From Protea cynaroides (Eukaryota; Streptophyta; Magnoliopsida; Proteales; Proteaceae): a stretch of DNA of 64,000 nt. Location of the stretch: assembly GCA_028583415.1 (NCBI GenBank), contig CM053266.1, positions 87,178,149 to 87,242,148 on the forward strand, written 5' to 3'. The position numbers and the translations under genes are program-made. This document shows positions 46,201 to 57,545 of the stretch, piece by piece; positions within the stretch are counted from its first letter, which is position 1, and every line of letters begins with the position of its first letter. The notes under the pieces were generated by a model. It saw only the letters and a list, made by a program, of their open reading frames with translations. It made no database searches and had not been told where the DNA came from.

Positions 46201-47923
46201 CAACATCCCTCAATACATCCATAGAGATAGAGCTAAGGCCCCCCAACAGAGTCAGAGACCACACGGTCTGAGACCACCTACCCTGATGCCCTACGACGTA
46301 ATAGTTCTGCTAAGGTAATGGCGATACGATGATGTTAATGGGCAAGACTTGAGTAGAGATAGAGCTAGAGTTTGGTGACGAGGTCGAAGACCACCATGCC
46401 ACGTCTTCCCCCTGATGCTCCACTCGCATCCAACACACCAACCACACACATACATTCACATGCCTATTCCTAGCATCATCATCATCATCATGTTATAAAT
46501 AAATAAAATTAAATATGCATGAACAGTAATAGCAAGAATATTGGATGACATGTGAGATGCACATTACAAGCATACAAGCATAGAATCAATCATGGCATTG
46601 GACTCAATAAAAATAAATAGTTTGTTATTATCCAATTAGTTTAGGTCTTGTTCCCTCACCCGTTAGCAATACTCGATGTCCTTCCAAGCCTTAAACTCTT
46701 TGAATTGATTTAACAACCTAAAAATTATATGAATTTAAGTTAGGATTCATATGTGACATATTACAGTAGTCAAAAATCGAAACAGAGCACTGATAGGTAT
46801 CTGATTAGTCCTATGGTCTCATGCTGTATCGACCTTACTATCTACGGTCGATACCCTACGGTCACATATGGTGCGACCGTAGCTGCGACCATGTGATTTC
46901 TAAAATCATTCCGAATGCCTATGGTCGATTCTCTGGTCATACTGGTCATGCTATGGTCGACCGTAGCTACGATCTTGAGATTTTTTATCACAGTCTACAA
47001 GAAATTCGAGTTCTTCCTAGGTCAATTCTTTTGTTCTTCAATCGGGTTTATTCTAAGGTCATCCTATGGCCATCATTAGTAATTTTTTATCAACCCTAAT
47101 CATCAAATTCACTCCTCATGGTTCTCCTGTGGATTTTCTCAAGGAAATCACATAGATCATAATAGGTTGATATTGTCTATCTTCCATAGAAGTCTTATTC
47201 CTTAGAGTTTACATCTCCAGAGATTCATTTCATACCTTTGCCTGTGATAGAGAGTCAATCTCTTCTCAGTAAATTCTTCTCCTTAGTTTTTTCCTCTTCT
47301 CCTTCTCTTCCTTCTCTTCCTTCTATTTCTCTAGGGTTTACTAATGTTCTAAAAGAGTGAAAAAGGGCTGAGAGACATCCTTTATATAGAGAAAAACTCT
47401 CTATATAAAATCCTCTTTCAATTAGGAAAGCAATCCCTTAGTTTAGGAAAGTTTCCAAAACTCAGAGTTTGATCTGGGTTCTCATGGTCGATCATACGGT
47501 CGCATAAACCATCGACCATAGGGTCAAAATCATCGATCGTGGGGTTCTGGATTTGAGATTTTTGGTTCCCTTCCTTATGGTCGACCATACCTACCCAGGC
47601 ATGCGACCTTAGGTATGTTTTTAGTGTTTTTAACTCGATTCTCATACCTGGTTTGTGATCTATCTTCATACGCTTGGTCCGCTTGGACCAGGAATGATGG
47701 GAAGACCTGGCATGACACGGTTAGACCAAGTTAGTGGAGTGTGGGTCTTACTTACCATACCTACCTAGGTAGTCGACCATACACTTGATTTTAAGTATTT
47801 TGGGTCGATTTTCATACTTGGTCTTGTGGTCCTTCTTCATGCGGTTGGTCCACTTGATCCAGCTATGATAGGAAGACCTGGCATGACATGGTTAAACTGG
47901 GTTAGTGGAGTACGGGTCTTACA
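43271..47923 (-). repeat. Element C 5' LTR, split by LTR D
   Basis: It runs from TGTCACACCCC (43271) to GGGTCTTACA (47923) in two parts, 43271-45407 and 47752-47923. TATA box on the minus strand at about 45201. The motifs are the ATGGTCGA/TACGGTCG type. Confidence 0.88.
45408..47751 (-). mobile_element. LTR D: solo LTR inserted in the element C LTR
   Basis: The left end GGTCACATCCCAATTCTGG is a one-base variant of the family terminus. The right end is GGGTCTTAC at 47751. It is the same orientation and subfamily as its host LTR. The TATA box is on the minus strand at about 47381. An inverted small reading frame lies near 45706-45933. TSD is unclear: TACCT lies on the left and TTACC on the right, within a TACC-rich site. 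Confidence 0.85.
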
Positions 47924-48731
47924 ACTTTCAGCACTTGGGGTATGGACATCATGGCAGTAGATTATTTCACTAAGTGGACCGAGGTAGAAGCAGTCTCCAG
48001 TTTCCCTGAGAGCACCATCAGAGAGTTCTTTAAAAAATCAGTTGTATACAGATATGGTATCCCCCATGTTTTGATCATGAACAATGGAAAACAGTTTGAC
48101 AACAAGGCCTTCTTTGAGTTTTGCAAAGAAAATCACATCGATCACAGGCATGGAGCAGTGAAGTACCCCAAGACCAGTGGACAAACCGAGTCTACAAACA
48201 AGATTCTACTCAAAGGGATCAAAACTTGGCTAGAAGGTGCAAAAGGTCATTGGTTGGATGAACTTCCCCACATCCTATGGGCAGATCGGACAACCCCAAG
48301 ATGGCCACGGGAGAATCACCATTCATGCTAGCTTTCGGCATTGAAGCAGTCATCCCCTTAGAAGTGCGTGTCCCCTAGTACAGGGTTGCTCATTATGATC
48401 CTATCATCAATAAAGAATAGCTACGAATGAATTTGGATTTGATAGATGAAACTAGAGATCAGGCTCAGATCAGGATAGCTGCTTACCAACAACAAGCAGC
48501 TAGGCATTACAACAAGAGAGTCCGTGAGAACTCATTCAAGGTCGGCAACCTCGTCCTTCGAAGCACCATCACCTTGGACCCCACCAACAAGGGAAGTTGG
48601 ACCTAAATTAGGAAGGACCTTATAGGGTCACTTAGGCATTTTAGAATGACACATATCATCTTGAAGATATGGAGGGCAAGGCTCTACCCCGCACATGGAA
48701 CGCGGAACACCTACGCCCTTTCTACCACTAG
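47924..48731 (+). pseudogene. pol: Tat/Ogre-like gypsy pol, integrase and C-terminal end
   Basis: The frame begins mid-integrase right after element C. Catalytic block 1 is VDYFTKW (about 47955). In block 2 the usual D is Asn, giving MNNGKQF (about 48070). Block 3 has SGQTESTNK (about 48178), with the Glu present. A frameshift follows near 48300, and the rest reads HYNKRVRENSFKVGNLVLR and ends HLRPFYH* at 48729-48731. RT and RNase H of this copy are missing. The block spellings match the Tat lineage, which fits the antisense ORF that follows. Confidence 0.88.
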
Positions 48732-48845
48732 GGCTACTATGATGTAACTTGTCCTCCTGGACATTTTTAAATCAATGAAAGTGCTCTGCTACTTTTTGCA
48801 CCCTTTATTTCACGTTAACAAAAACCATAAGAAAAGAAAAGGAGA

Positions 48846-49355
48846 AAGATGGATCGAGCTCTAACATTCAATGAGACCCATTTGGCCAAAAGACTTCACC
48901 AAAATGTGAACACATTTGGCTGAGGAGGGTAGATCAAGCTCAAACATTTAATGAGACCCATTCGGCCTAAACACTTCACTAAAATGTGAACACATTTGGC
49001 CGAGGAGGGTAGATCGAGCTCAAACATTTAATGAGACCCATTCGGCCAAAAGAGTTCAATCTATGAATACATTCGATAAAGGAGGGCTGGCCCTCGGCCA
49101 AAAGAGTTCCAAAATTACACATTTGGGGGGGGGGGTGGGCCGGGCTCAAAATGAGCACTTTGGCCAAGTTCAATTTATGACCACAATTGGCCAAGGAGGG
49201 TAGATCGGACACCAATAAATATTATGACCCATTTGGCCAAAAATGTTCACCTAAACACTTTTGGCCAAGGAGGGTAGATTAAGATCCAACATATATATTA
49301 ATCCATTTGGTTAGAAGAGTTCACCGACCTATGAACTCATTTGGCTGAAGAAGGT
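48846..49355 (+). repeat. 75-80 bp tandem repeat, about 7 degenerate units
   Basis: The unit core ATGAGACCCATTTGGCCAAAA ... CATTTGGCCGAGGAGGGTAGATC recurs with GAGGGTAGAT near 48925, 49005, 49080, 49195, 49268 and 49345. It lies between pol and the antisense ORF. A G-run is at 49123-49134. Confidence 0.85.
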
Positions 49356-49584
49356 AGATGATACAACCTGATACAAACACAAAGGGTTTACATTACAATG
49401 CCCAGAAATGATGCAAGAAGTTCATTCAACAGATAAAGCTACACATTACAAAATAGACTACATGTTATATATGTGCCGAGAAGAAGCCCTCTTTTACAAA
49501 AAGATACCCAAGGGATGCTCCCCCAACATACATCAAAATTATAAAAAAAAAGAGAAGAAAAGAGGAACAAATAATTTGGCAAAT

Positions 49585-52101
49585 CTACCACTGATCTTCG
49601 CCACCTACTCCCTTCAACAGAACCACCATTGTCAGGGGAGAAATTGATACCACTACCGGGGGTGATAGGAAGCCAGTAACTGGAGATATGCCAGGAGGAG
49701 GGGTTGAAGGCGATCCTTCACTAGGCTCGATAAGCAAAGCCTCACCAATAAGTCGGTGCTCCCCAACATCAGGAGGAGGATCCTCTCCATCCAACACATT
49801 CTCAAGCTATTAGAAAATAGTCTGGTCATCCCCGTCTTTGGCCTCCTTATTAGTTTGACTGGCACCAAGCAGTCAACCTCTGAATAATCCACATCTGGCA
49901 CCCTCTTATCAACATACTTCTTAAGGGCCTACGCTCCCTATGTAAAGCTCGATAATGACATCTTGCAGACCAATTCTTGAAAAGCTACAGACATTTTGTA
50001 AAGACACACAGTCCCGATGGCAAGAGATCGAGCCTTGAGAAAACCATCCTTATATCTCTGAGCTCGGTCCCTAGTAGAAGTGGCATAGGACTTTAGCTTC
50101 TTGAGTCGGCCCTTGTAAGTATTCTTTGCCCTAGCTCGGGCAATTCTTTCATCATCTATGGATTTTTTCAAGTGCTCTACCTCAGCTCAGAGGTTGGCAT
50201 TTATCGGCGATAATCACATTGACTTCCTTATCCTTCAACTTAAGAAGAGACCGAGCCTCATCCCTCTCCTGCTTGACTTTATGCAGCCTCCGGCCAATCT
50301 CCCCAAGATCTTGCGCAGTTTGGTTTGTGTGCTTCTTGAGCTCCTTTATATATGCGAGAAGCTGCAACAAAGATAATAAAGGATTCAATATGACAGGCAA
50401 GCCAAGGGGGCACCAGAGTATAATATACATATACAACTTACCCCAGACGTCAAATTATTTGCACCAGAAATCACAATCGGGTTAAAAAAGCCACGTAGCA
50501 TCTCTTGGTCGTATGGGAACACGCACCCCTTCATTAGCTAGCATACCACACGAACCTCCCCTATCACGGTATCATCCTTAGTAATCCCCTAATCAGGGTG
50601 GTACTCCTTCTCATTGCCAGTTTTGGCCTTCGGAAGGTGACCCATCAAGGGGATCCGCTTGATGTTGCTCAAATCACTACCTACGGATAAATATTCCCCT
50701 ATCCGAATAGGGGATGGCTGGGCAAAGGCCAATGCCATTGTTTCAGGAAGTGCCATAATGGCCTTAGGAGTGCTACTCGATGACTCTTTGCCTAAAAAAT
50801 TAAGAACACGATGAATAGGAATTAGAGCCTTAGCATATATCTGAGCTACGTCGGTAAGAGCCGTGTCAAGAGATGACTTACGAGCTCGTTTCTTCAACTT
50901 CTTCGACTGCTCACCCATGACCCTCCCAGGGTCATCATGCTTGCTCCGCACCATAGGTTCCCTCTCTTGCTTCTTGTGTAGATCTTGGTCAAGCTTTGCC
51001 TTTTTCTCTTCGGCCTCGCAAACTTTATTGGCCTCCTTTTTTTGGAGCTCCTCCAAAAATTCCTTAGACAACTTCACTGCAAAATGAAAATCGGCCAACA
51101 GTTAGATATCAGGTGTCAGGAATAAAAAAAATGAAGGGGGTGGGGCACTCAAAAAGTTTGAATCTATATAGAAACAAAGGATTCAAGAGATCAGCACATC
51201 GAAGCGTAGTGCCCTAATTTTTTTGGGCACGCTTCAAAGCTTCTAACTTCCGCGACATTATTACCACGTGGTATTAAGGGATTCAGCATGTATCTCCTTC
51301 TAAATGTTGTCAAAAATTACCATCTCCCCCTCAACATAAAAGAACTTGTTCTTCTAATATTTGATGGAGGAGGGCCTGTCGAAAATAAGCTCGGGATACT
51401 TGGAGCATTTGGCAAAATAGTACCAACCCGACCCCTGGAAGTGGTTAAAACAAACATGGCATGGAACATGTTGAGGGTTGGTTTCTCCCCCATCCTTCGA
51501 AAATAGGCTATGAAAGCGGTAATCATCTTCCATGAGTTTGGCATGATTAGGATGGGGGCTACCTTGTAATATTCAACTATCTCATTTACCAGACTAGGGA
51601 TGGGTATTTGAAACCCTAGCTTAACATCTCTAGGTTAATGCATAGCTCGGACGCCCGATCCCAGCAAGATCTCTTCACCGCTTCGGGCATTCGGGTCTCC
51701 ACCTCATTAGGAATTTGAAAGTGGTCCCTTACTTGAGATAACACTCTTTTGGTTAATAGGCATACCTACCCTATGGCATCAAACTCATGATGAGGGTTAG
51801 CCTCCTCTCTGGCCTCACGAATTGTATCTATTCTTAAACCTCTAGCCGCCGAATTCACCTTGGGCGCATTTGCGTCAGGCATCACACCAGCCTGCAATTC
51901 CTCTACAGAGTTGCCCTCCAACTCATGGCTAGCTGACCCCCCTATGCTGAAGGAAGATGTACTACTACCCGTCCCATTGCTATTGACTAAAGAAGAGGAA
52001 GGTAGAATCGTGGCTGAGGCAATCGGTTTCATCTCATCCACTGTTTCTATATTTACCATTTCTATATCTACCCCCTCGGCCGAAGACATCGTTAAAAACA
52101 A
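49585..52101 (-). pseudogene. Antisense ORF of the Tat-like element (putative gypsy-type transposon protein, PF04195-like)
   Basis: On the minus strand a start at about 52101 (or 52089, MSSAEGVD) opens a Ser/acidic N-terminus. A decayed core includes NSWKMITAFIAYFRRMGEK (51544 down) and a stretch beginning WYYFAK and ending KNKFFYVEGEM. This pattern is known from the 'putative gypsy type transposon' family. Coiled-coil segments rich in Lys/Glu follow (51098-50589, 50436-50182 and 50171-49938), then an end with PDVDYSEVD (49901). Stops and frame changes, or unspliced introns, separate the segments. Antisense genes between pol and the 3' LTR are known in Tat-lineage elements (Grande, RIRE2 types). 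Function is unknown. Confidence 0.7.
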
Positions 52102-52671
52102 TAAATTAGATTCAAGGCAAGGAAAACTTACTGATAAAACTCTTGCAACTTCGCTGAGGCTGATCCAATCACAACACCAAAGCCTAAATGGAAGAAAGCT
52201 GAATACTTACAACTTTACCAAGGTTGAACCAATCACAACACAGAAGCTGAGATGGTAAATGGTCAAATACTTACAACTTTGAGTTACCATATGGTAAAAA
52301 ATGATGAGAAGATTTCCATATATAGGGGTGAAAGTCGGTTTCAAGGGAAATAATGACAGTTCCACATGGCGACGCATGAGGGGTTGAAACATCCTCGGTA
52401 TTTATTATCAAGTTTCTATTATGGGTCCGTCAGTTGGGTCCCACCTTGCGGTATCCACGACCATGACCTGACATTCAGATCCATATCAGAATCTACCGGA
52501 TAATCACTATTCAGTGAGGCATCAAAAAGTTCTCGAGGCAGTCACCTGAGTGGGCCCATGACTGACCTCGGTAGTGTTTTATGAATTGTCCGACCATTGT
52601 TGGCTGAGGCGGCCACATTGGTCAAAACGCCTCAATTAAATATCAAGAATATCTCGAAGCAGTCATGTAAG
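52102..52671. other. Spacer between the antisense ORF and the LTR
   Basis: This could serve as the promoter side of the antisense ORF. No coding sequence is seen and no clear polypurine tract lies before 52672, so it is not certain that the LTR here is the 3' LTR of the element to its left. Confidence 0.5.
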
Positions 52672-52904
52672 TGTAAGCACCCCATTTTTGCTACCCTTAG
52701 CATAAGTGAACCAATATGACAGGTTTTTGACCTTTAACCCAAAGGTTGGTGATTCTCTAATAAACCCCACAGTAGGGTCATAGGCTATTACCTACTTGGG
52801 TGAATAGGTCGTGAAATTATCTTCGAAATGAGACCAGAATCATCAAATTCTAACGTCAAACAAGGAAGATATTGCAGTTTGAAAGTGCAAGGGCATTTAC
52901 GTAA

Positions 52905-53560
52905 TTATTGTATGATGCATGCATTATCATTTAAACTTTAAGACATCATATCTTGGTCATCTGATATTGGAATCAGATGATTCAAAGACCAATATTTCTT
53001 ATTTTCAGTTCTCTTCAAAGTAGACGTGAAAAATCCCAGGTAGAAGTCACCAGTGGGTCCCATGCAAGCTTTCATGCAAAATTATCGTTAGAACTTCAAA
53101 GCTTCATATCTTTGTCGTTCTACGTCGGATTCAGATGATTCCAAGGCCATTATTCTTCATTTGTGATGTTCTACAAAGTGGATGTAAAAAATATTGAGTA
53201 GAAGTTTCCGAAGGGTCCCATGCAAAATAACACATGTAAATGGTCATTTAATCTTCAAAAATTCATATTTTGATCACTCTATATCCAAATCAGGTGATTT
53301 TAGTTTCATTATGTTCCATTTTTAGTACTCTACAAAGTGGAAGTAAAGGATTTCCGGTAGAAGTCTCCGAAGGATCCCATGCAGAATGGTCAGCCAAATT
53401 ATCGATAATTGGCCTGCTTAAACTTTAAAAATTCATAAGTTGACCATTTTATTTCCAAATGAGGTGATTCAAGTTTCAATATTCTTCATTTTTTGTGTTC
53501 TACAAAGTGAACGTAGAAAATTTAGAATATATGCTATTGGAAAATTCCAAGTGGAATGGT
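52905..53560 (+). repeat. ~158-bp tandem repeat, four degenerate units
   Basis: GGGTCCCATGC or a variant recurs at about 53056, 53215 and 53373, each followed by the words TTCATAT, GAT or GAC and TTCTACAAAGTGGA. An earlier, more diverged unit starts near 52905. Confidence 0.8.
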
Positions 53561-53739
53561 GACAGAAATAGACTATGAAATGTCAACCTTGGTCCAAACC
53601 AGCTTAATCCAGCTTAGTCTAACTTAGCCCGGCCGTGCTTTTCATATGTGTACAATGTATAATATATTAAAAATAAAATATATATATATATATGCATTTA
53701 TTTATATATGTGTATATATGTATATATATATATATATAT

Positions 53740-54650
53740 TATAGGAAAGAGAGAGGAAAGAGAGGCCATAGAAAGAGAGAAGAAAGAGAGGCCGTGGGAA
53801 AGAGAAAGGGAAAAAAAAAAGGAAAGAGAGAGAAATAAAAAAAAGGAAAAGAAAAAGAAAAAGAAAAAAATGCTTTCTAGAAAGAAAACGTGAAAGTGAG
53901 AGAGTGAGAAGGAAAAGGAAGGAAAATAGAAAAAGAAAAAAAGAAAAGAAAAATAAAACGTTTCTAGATCTAGAAAACGTGAAAAGAGAGGGAGAAAGGA
54001 AAAAAGGAAGGAAAGGAAGGAAGAAGAAAAGGAAAGAAGAAAGAAAGGAAAGAGAGAAGGGATTTTCTTGAAGAAGGAAAGAGAGAAAGGAAAGAAAGAA
54101 GGGATTTTCTAGAAAAAGAAAGAGAAAAAGGAAAGAAAGGAAGGAGAAAAAACGTGGACAAGAAAGAAAAGAAAGGAAATAAAAAAATGGAATGAAATGA
54201 TTTTCTAGAAGAAGAAGAAGAAAAGGAAGGAAGAGAGAAGAAGGAAAGAAGAGGAGAAGGAAGGAAGTGAGAAGAGGAAAGAGAGAGAGGGACGTTTCTA
54301 CTATAGAAAAACATGTAGAAAATGTGGAGAAGAGGGAAGAGAGAAGAGAAAAAAGAAGGAAGAGAAGAAAGAGAAGAAGAAAAGGAAAAAAAAAGATTTT
54401 TTAGAAAAAGAAGAAAAGGAAAGAAAGATCTTCTAGAAGAGGAGAGAAAAAGCATAAATAGGCCAAGAGAAATGGAGAATGGGTTTCTTTTCCAGACCAC
54501 AAGGAGAGAGAGAACGTGGGTAAGAGAGAAAAATGTGAGAGAGGGAGAAAGAAAGAGAGAAGAAGAAGAGAAAAGAAAGGAAAGAGAAGAAGAAAAGAGA
54601 GAAAGAGAAGAGGGAGAGAAGCAGAGGAGAGGAGAAGGAGGGTTCACCTT
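53740..54650 (+). repeat. Long polypurine (A/G) tract
   Basis: About 900 bp is almost all A and G on the plus strand, with only scattered pyrimidines. It often has the phrase GATTTT(C)TAGA between GAAAG-rich blocks, such as near 54060, 54105 and 54200. The Lys/Arg/Glu frames on plus and the Ser/Phe/Leu frames on minus are composition artefacts. Confidence 0.9.
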
Positions 54651-56629
54651 CAAAGAGCTTGATATGACCTCCAATCATCCTACATCGATGGTTTCGCTCC
54701 ATTCGAGCACAAGGTTAGTACCCTAAATGAATTTGGAGGTCTTTAGAATGCTCAAATGGTAATTGTGCTTGAAAAAGGCTAATTTCCATGAAATCTTGAT
54801 CATGAATGCTCTATTGCATGCATATTAATGTTAGGATGCCTATGTCTAGTATTTTTTATGAATGATAATTTGTCTAAACTACTCAATGATGAAGTTTTAA
54901 ATGATATATGATGATGTTTTATGTTTTTGACAAGTTTTATAAAGTGATTTTCTAATATGAAATTTTTAGATTTAGGATTCAAATTTAGGACGAGCATCAC
55001 ATGTATTTTTTTCTTAGATTTTGAAGCCCAAATTTTTATGGGAGTCTCTCTGATATCTTAGAAGACTACCCTAAAAATTTCATTCCATTTGGAATTGGGA
55101 AAGTATATCAAAACATTTATCTTTGACATTGCTATTTTACTAAGATATAATGCAAATCTTCTATAAGAAAGTCTCTAGACAAGGGTCTTATGGCCATAAT
55201 AAAGAAATCAATTTCATATGAACTTTTTGGATATGAAAGTCTTCTAAAAAATGGTACTGGTTTCATATTTTTTTGATTTTTATTGAATTGATATCAATTT
55301 TTAAGTGCTTAGTGCTCTGATTTTGAATCTGTTATGATGTACTGATTTGTATGATTGAAAAGAATCATTTTTCACAAAGAAAATATGCTATTTTTACTTG
55401 TTTTTCTTAATGAAATTTTAGATCATGCAGTTATATACATGGACATATGTCTAGATTTAATTTTCATTAAGTTTAGGATTTTATTCGAAATTTATGGTGC
55501 AATTGGTCAAAAATCTGGAACAGAATTGACCAGTGCACATATCCAGTCTTGGGGCATATCTTTGACCTATTTTTGCTCTCTGTTGGGATTTGACTCCTTC
55601 ATTTGAAATATAACATGTTGAGTCTTCTTTCTGTGGAAAAAAAATTGAGCTTGATTTGAGTTACAGAAGACCTACTTATGATCATTCTTGTGTAATGTGA
55701 CAGAATCTGAAAGCAGTTCATATTTTGTCTATTATCTAAAACCTTGTGTCACAATTTTGACAGTTTTGAGTCATTAATCTTTCCAAATGTCTTCATAAAA
55801 ATTATAATTTTTTCAAAGAATATTGAACATATGTTTTTGATAATTTTGTATTTTTCAAAAAAAAGGTTTCATTGATGTCTCATTCATTGTAACATGCAAT
55901 TGATTGTTTGAGTAAATTCTGCTATATTTGGATAAATGGTTATATTTGAAGAATTCATATGTTTTGTTTGGTTTGTACATACCATATTTTTCATATTCCA
56001 TATGTTGCTATATTTGGTAGAATAAATAGATTTTTACTATATTTAGCAAAATCTTGATAATCACCATTTTTAAGTCTTACTATGCTTAGAAAATAGCTTA
56101 TAAGATCTTACCTTCTTTTGAAAAATTCATGCCATATTTGCATTCTATGATTGGTACTTACCATATTGATATGTAGATTAGCATATTAGATCTTGCCATA
56201 TTATGTCTTGCCATGCTTAGATTAGCATATTAGATTTTGCCATATTAGGTCTTGCCATGCTTAGAAGATAGCATATTAGATCTTGTCATATAGGTTCTTG
56301 CCTTATTTGCAATGCATGCCATATTAGGGAGATTTTCATAATCTTACTATATGTGAATTTCTTGCCATAAATGTGTTATATGCCATATTTATATGAATAA
56401 TTTATTTTGATAATAATTTAATTTATGCAACACCCTAGTTGAACTGCCATATCTGTACACCTAGCAAACATATTAGGCGTGGGGACGTGCATTTAGGCAC
56501 CCACATTCTTGGGAAGGGAATAATGAGAATAATAAAAAAACCTTAATAAAGAAATAGAATGCTTTACCAAACCTTCCAAAATTAGAACTTAAGATGAAAA
56601 GGGTATTTCAGGATGATTTCCACTTCTCA

Positions 56630-56770
56630 ATAAACCCTAAACCTAGAATAGGTTCTCAGTCCTAAACCTAGAATAGGTTCTCAATCCTAAACCTAGAATA
56701 TCTTCTCAATCCTAAACCTAGAATAGGTTCTAAACCCTAAACCTAGAACAAGTTCTCCCATTCTAACCTA
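56630..56770 (+). repeat. 25-bp minisatellite
   Basis: Units of the form CCTAAACCTAGAATAGGTTCTCAAT occur about five to six times. Confidence 0.9.
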
Positions 56771-56919
56771 GAACAAGTTATTCAGCCCGAACTACGCGGA
56801 TTCTGATTCCTAGGGCAAACCCTAGGATATGTAGGCTATTTGGGAGAATCCCAAATTTGGATCCGCACCTTAGTCCACTCAGACTATCCATAGAACCACT
56901 AGGATATCCTTCCATATTT

Positions 56920-57020
56920 TAACCCAGAAAGGGTTATCCACATTTCAACCCAAATAGGGTGATCCACATTTCAACACAGAAAGGGTTATCCACATTCAGA
57001 CTCAGAAAGGGTTATCTATT
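56920..57020 (+). repeat. ~29-bp minisatellite
   Basis: AACCCAGAAAGGGTTATCCACATTTC recurs about four times with small changes. Confidence 0.85.
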
Positions 57021-57526
57021 CTTAGATCCACTAGGACTATCTATCAGTCCACATGGACTATCCAGATCCTAACCCATAGGCTTTCTTATCCTTTCAAGCA
57101 TAAACTTCAACCTGAACAATGAACTTAATCATGCACAAGCATAAATTACAATCATAAACTTTAATCACACCTGAACTATGATGGTGAACCTGATTTTCAG
57201 AATAATTCCATAATACGTAGGCAATCTGATGGATACAGATTCGGTTCAATGATATCAAACCACTTGGTTTGGTTCGGTTTAATAGATAGAGTCTAGCATA
57301 AGAAAGGTATAGGAGACCGATTTTGATCGAGCGATTTGGGTGCCTAACCCCTTCCCATAATCGTAACCTGACGCTTACCCAATCTATGATGGACTAGAAA
57401 TCCAATCTAAGGGTCATGAGTCAATCGAAGTTTTACCTTAGGGTGAGATTTCACATTTCTAAGGTCCTAGACCTTAATCTAGGTGGCGACTTTAAAAAAA
57501 AAATATTACGATCTTTGTCCTCACAG

Positions 57527-57545
57527 TGGCGACTTCACTGGGGAT
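57527..57545 (+). promoter_or_regulatory. Element F primer-binding site (tRNA-Arg)
   Basis: TGGCGACTTCACTGGGGAT follows the LTR by one base. This is the tRNA-Arg type PBS known from Ogre/Tat elements. A decoy GTGGCGACTTT lies at 57483, inside the LTR end. Confidence 0.9.

Larger units (their letters stand above)
42024..47923 (-). mobile_element. Element C: deletion derivative of a Tekay-like element, minus strand
   Basis: In plus-strand order: shortened 3' LTR (42024-43002), 268 bp of internal sequence (43003-43270) with PBS, and 5' LTR (43271-45407 plus 47752-47923) split by LTR D. All of gag, pol and the extra gene is gone. The internal remnant matches the PBS-proximal 280 bp of element B. 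The outer flanks are ATTGG on the left and ACTTT on the right, so there is no TSD and one side has been rearranged. Confidence 0.85.
52672..57525 (+). repeat. Element F 5' LTR (Tat/Ogre-like, 4854 bp)
   Basis: It starts TGTAAGCACCCC and ends CTCACA at 57525, directly before a tRNA-Arg PBS. Very long LTRs are typical of this lineage. Inside are a ~158-bp degenerate tandem repeat (52905-53560), a TA/TG tract (53685-53740), a ~900-bp purine-only tract (53740-54650), CATATTAG-rich repeats (56160-56300) and two minisatellites (56630-56770 and 56920-57020). No gene is supported. The left boundary is inferred from the TGT start and LTR-like opening, not from a TSD. Confidence 0.75.

Noticed and set aside
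48846..49355. CRISPR-like direct repeats
   Set aside because: Degenerate adjacent units without unique spacers in plant nuclear DNA; a tandem repeat inside a transposon.
53708..54726. Long Lys/Arg/Glu frames on plus and a 234-codon Ser/Phe/Leu frame on minus
   Set aside because: They arise from the purine-only tract, which has few stop codons by composition.
56630..56770. Telomere-like CCTAAACC words
   Set aside because: The unit is 25 bp with CTAGAATAGG inside, not the 7-bp plant telomere repeat; treated as an LTR minisatellite.
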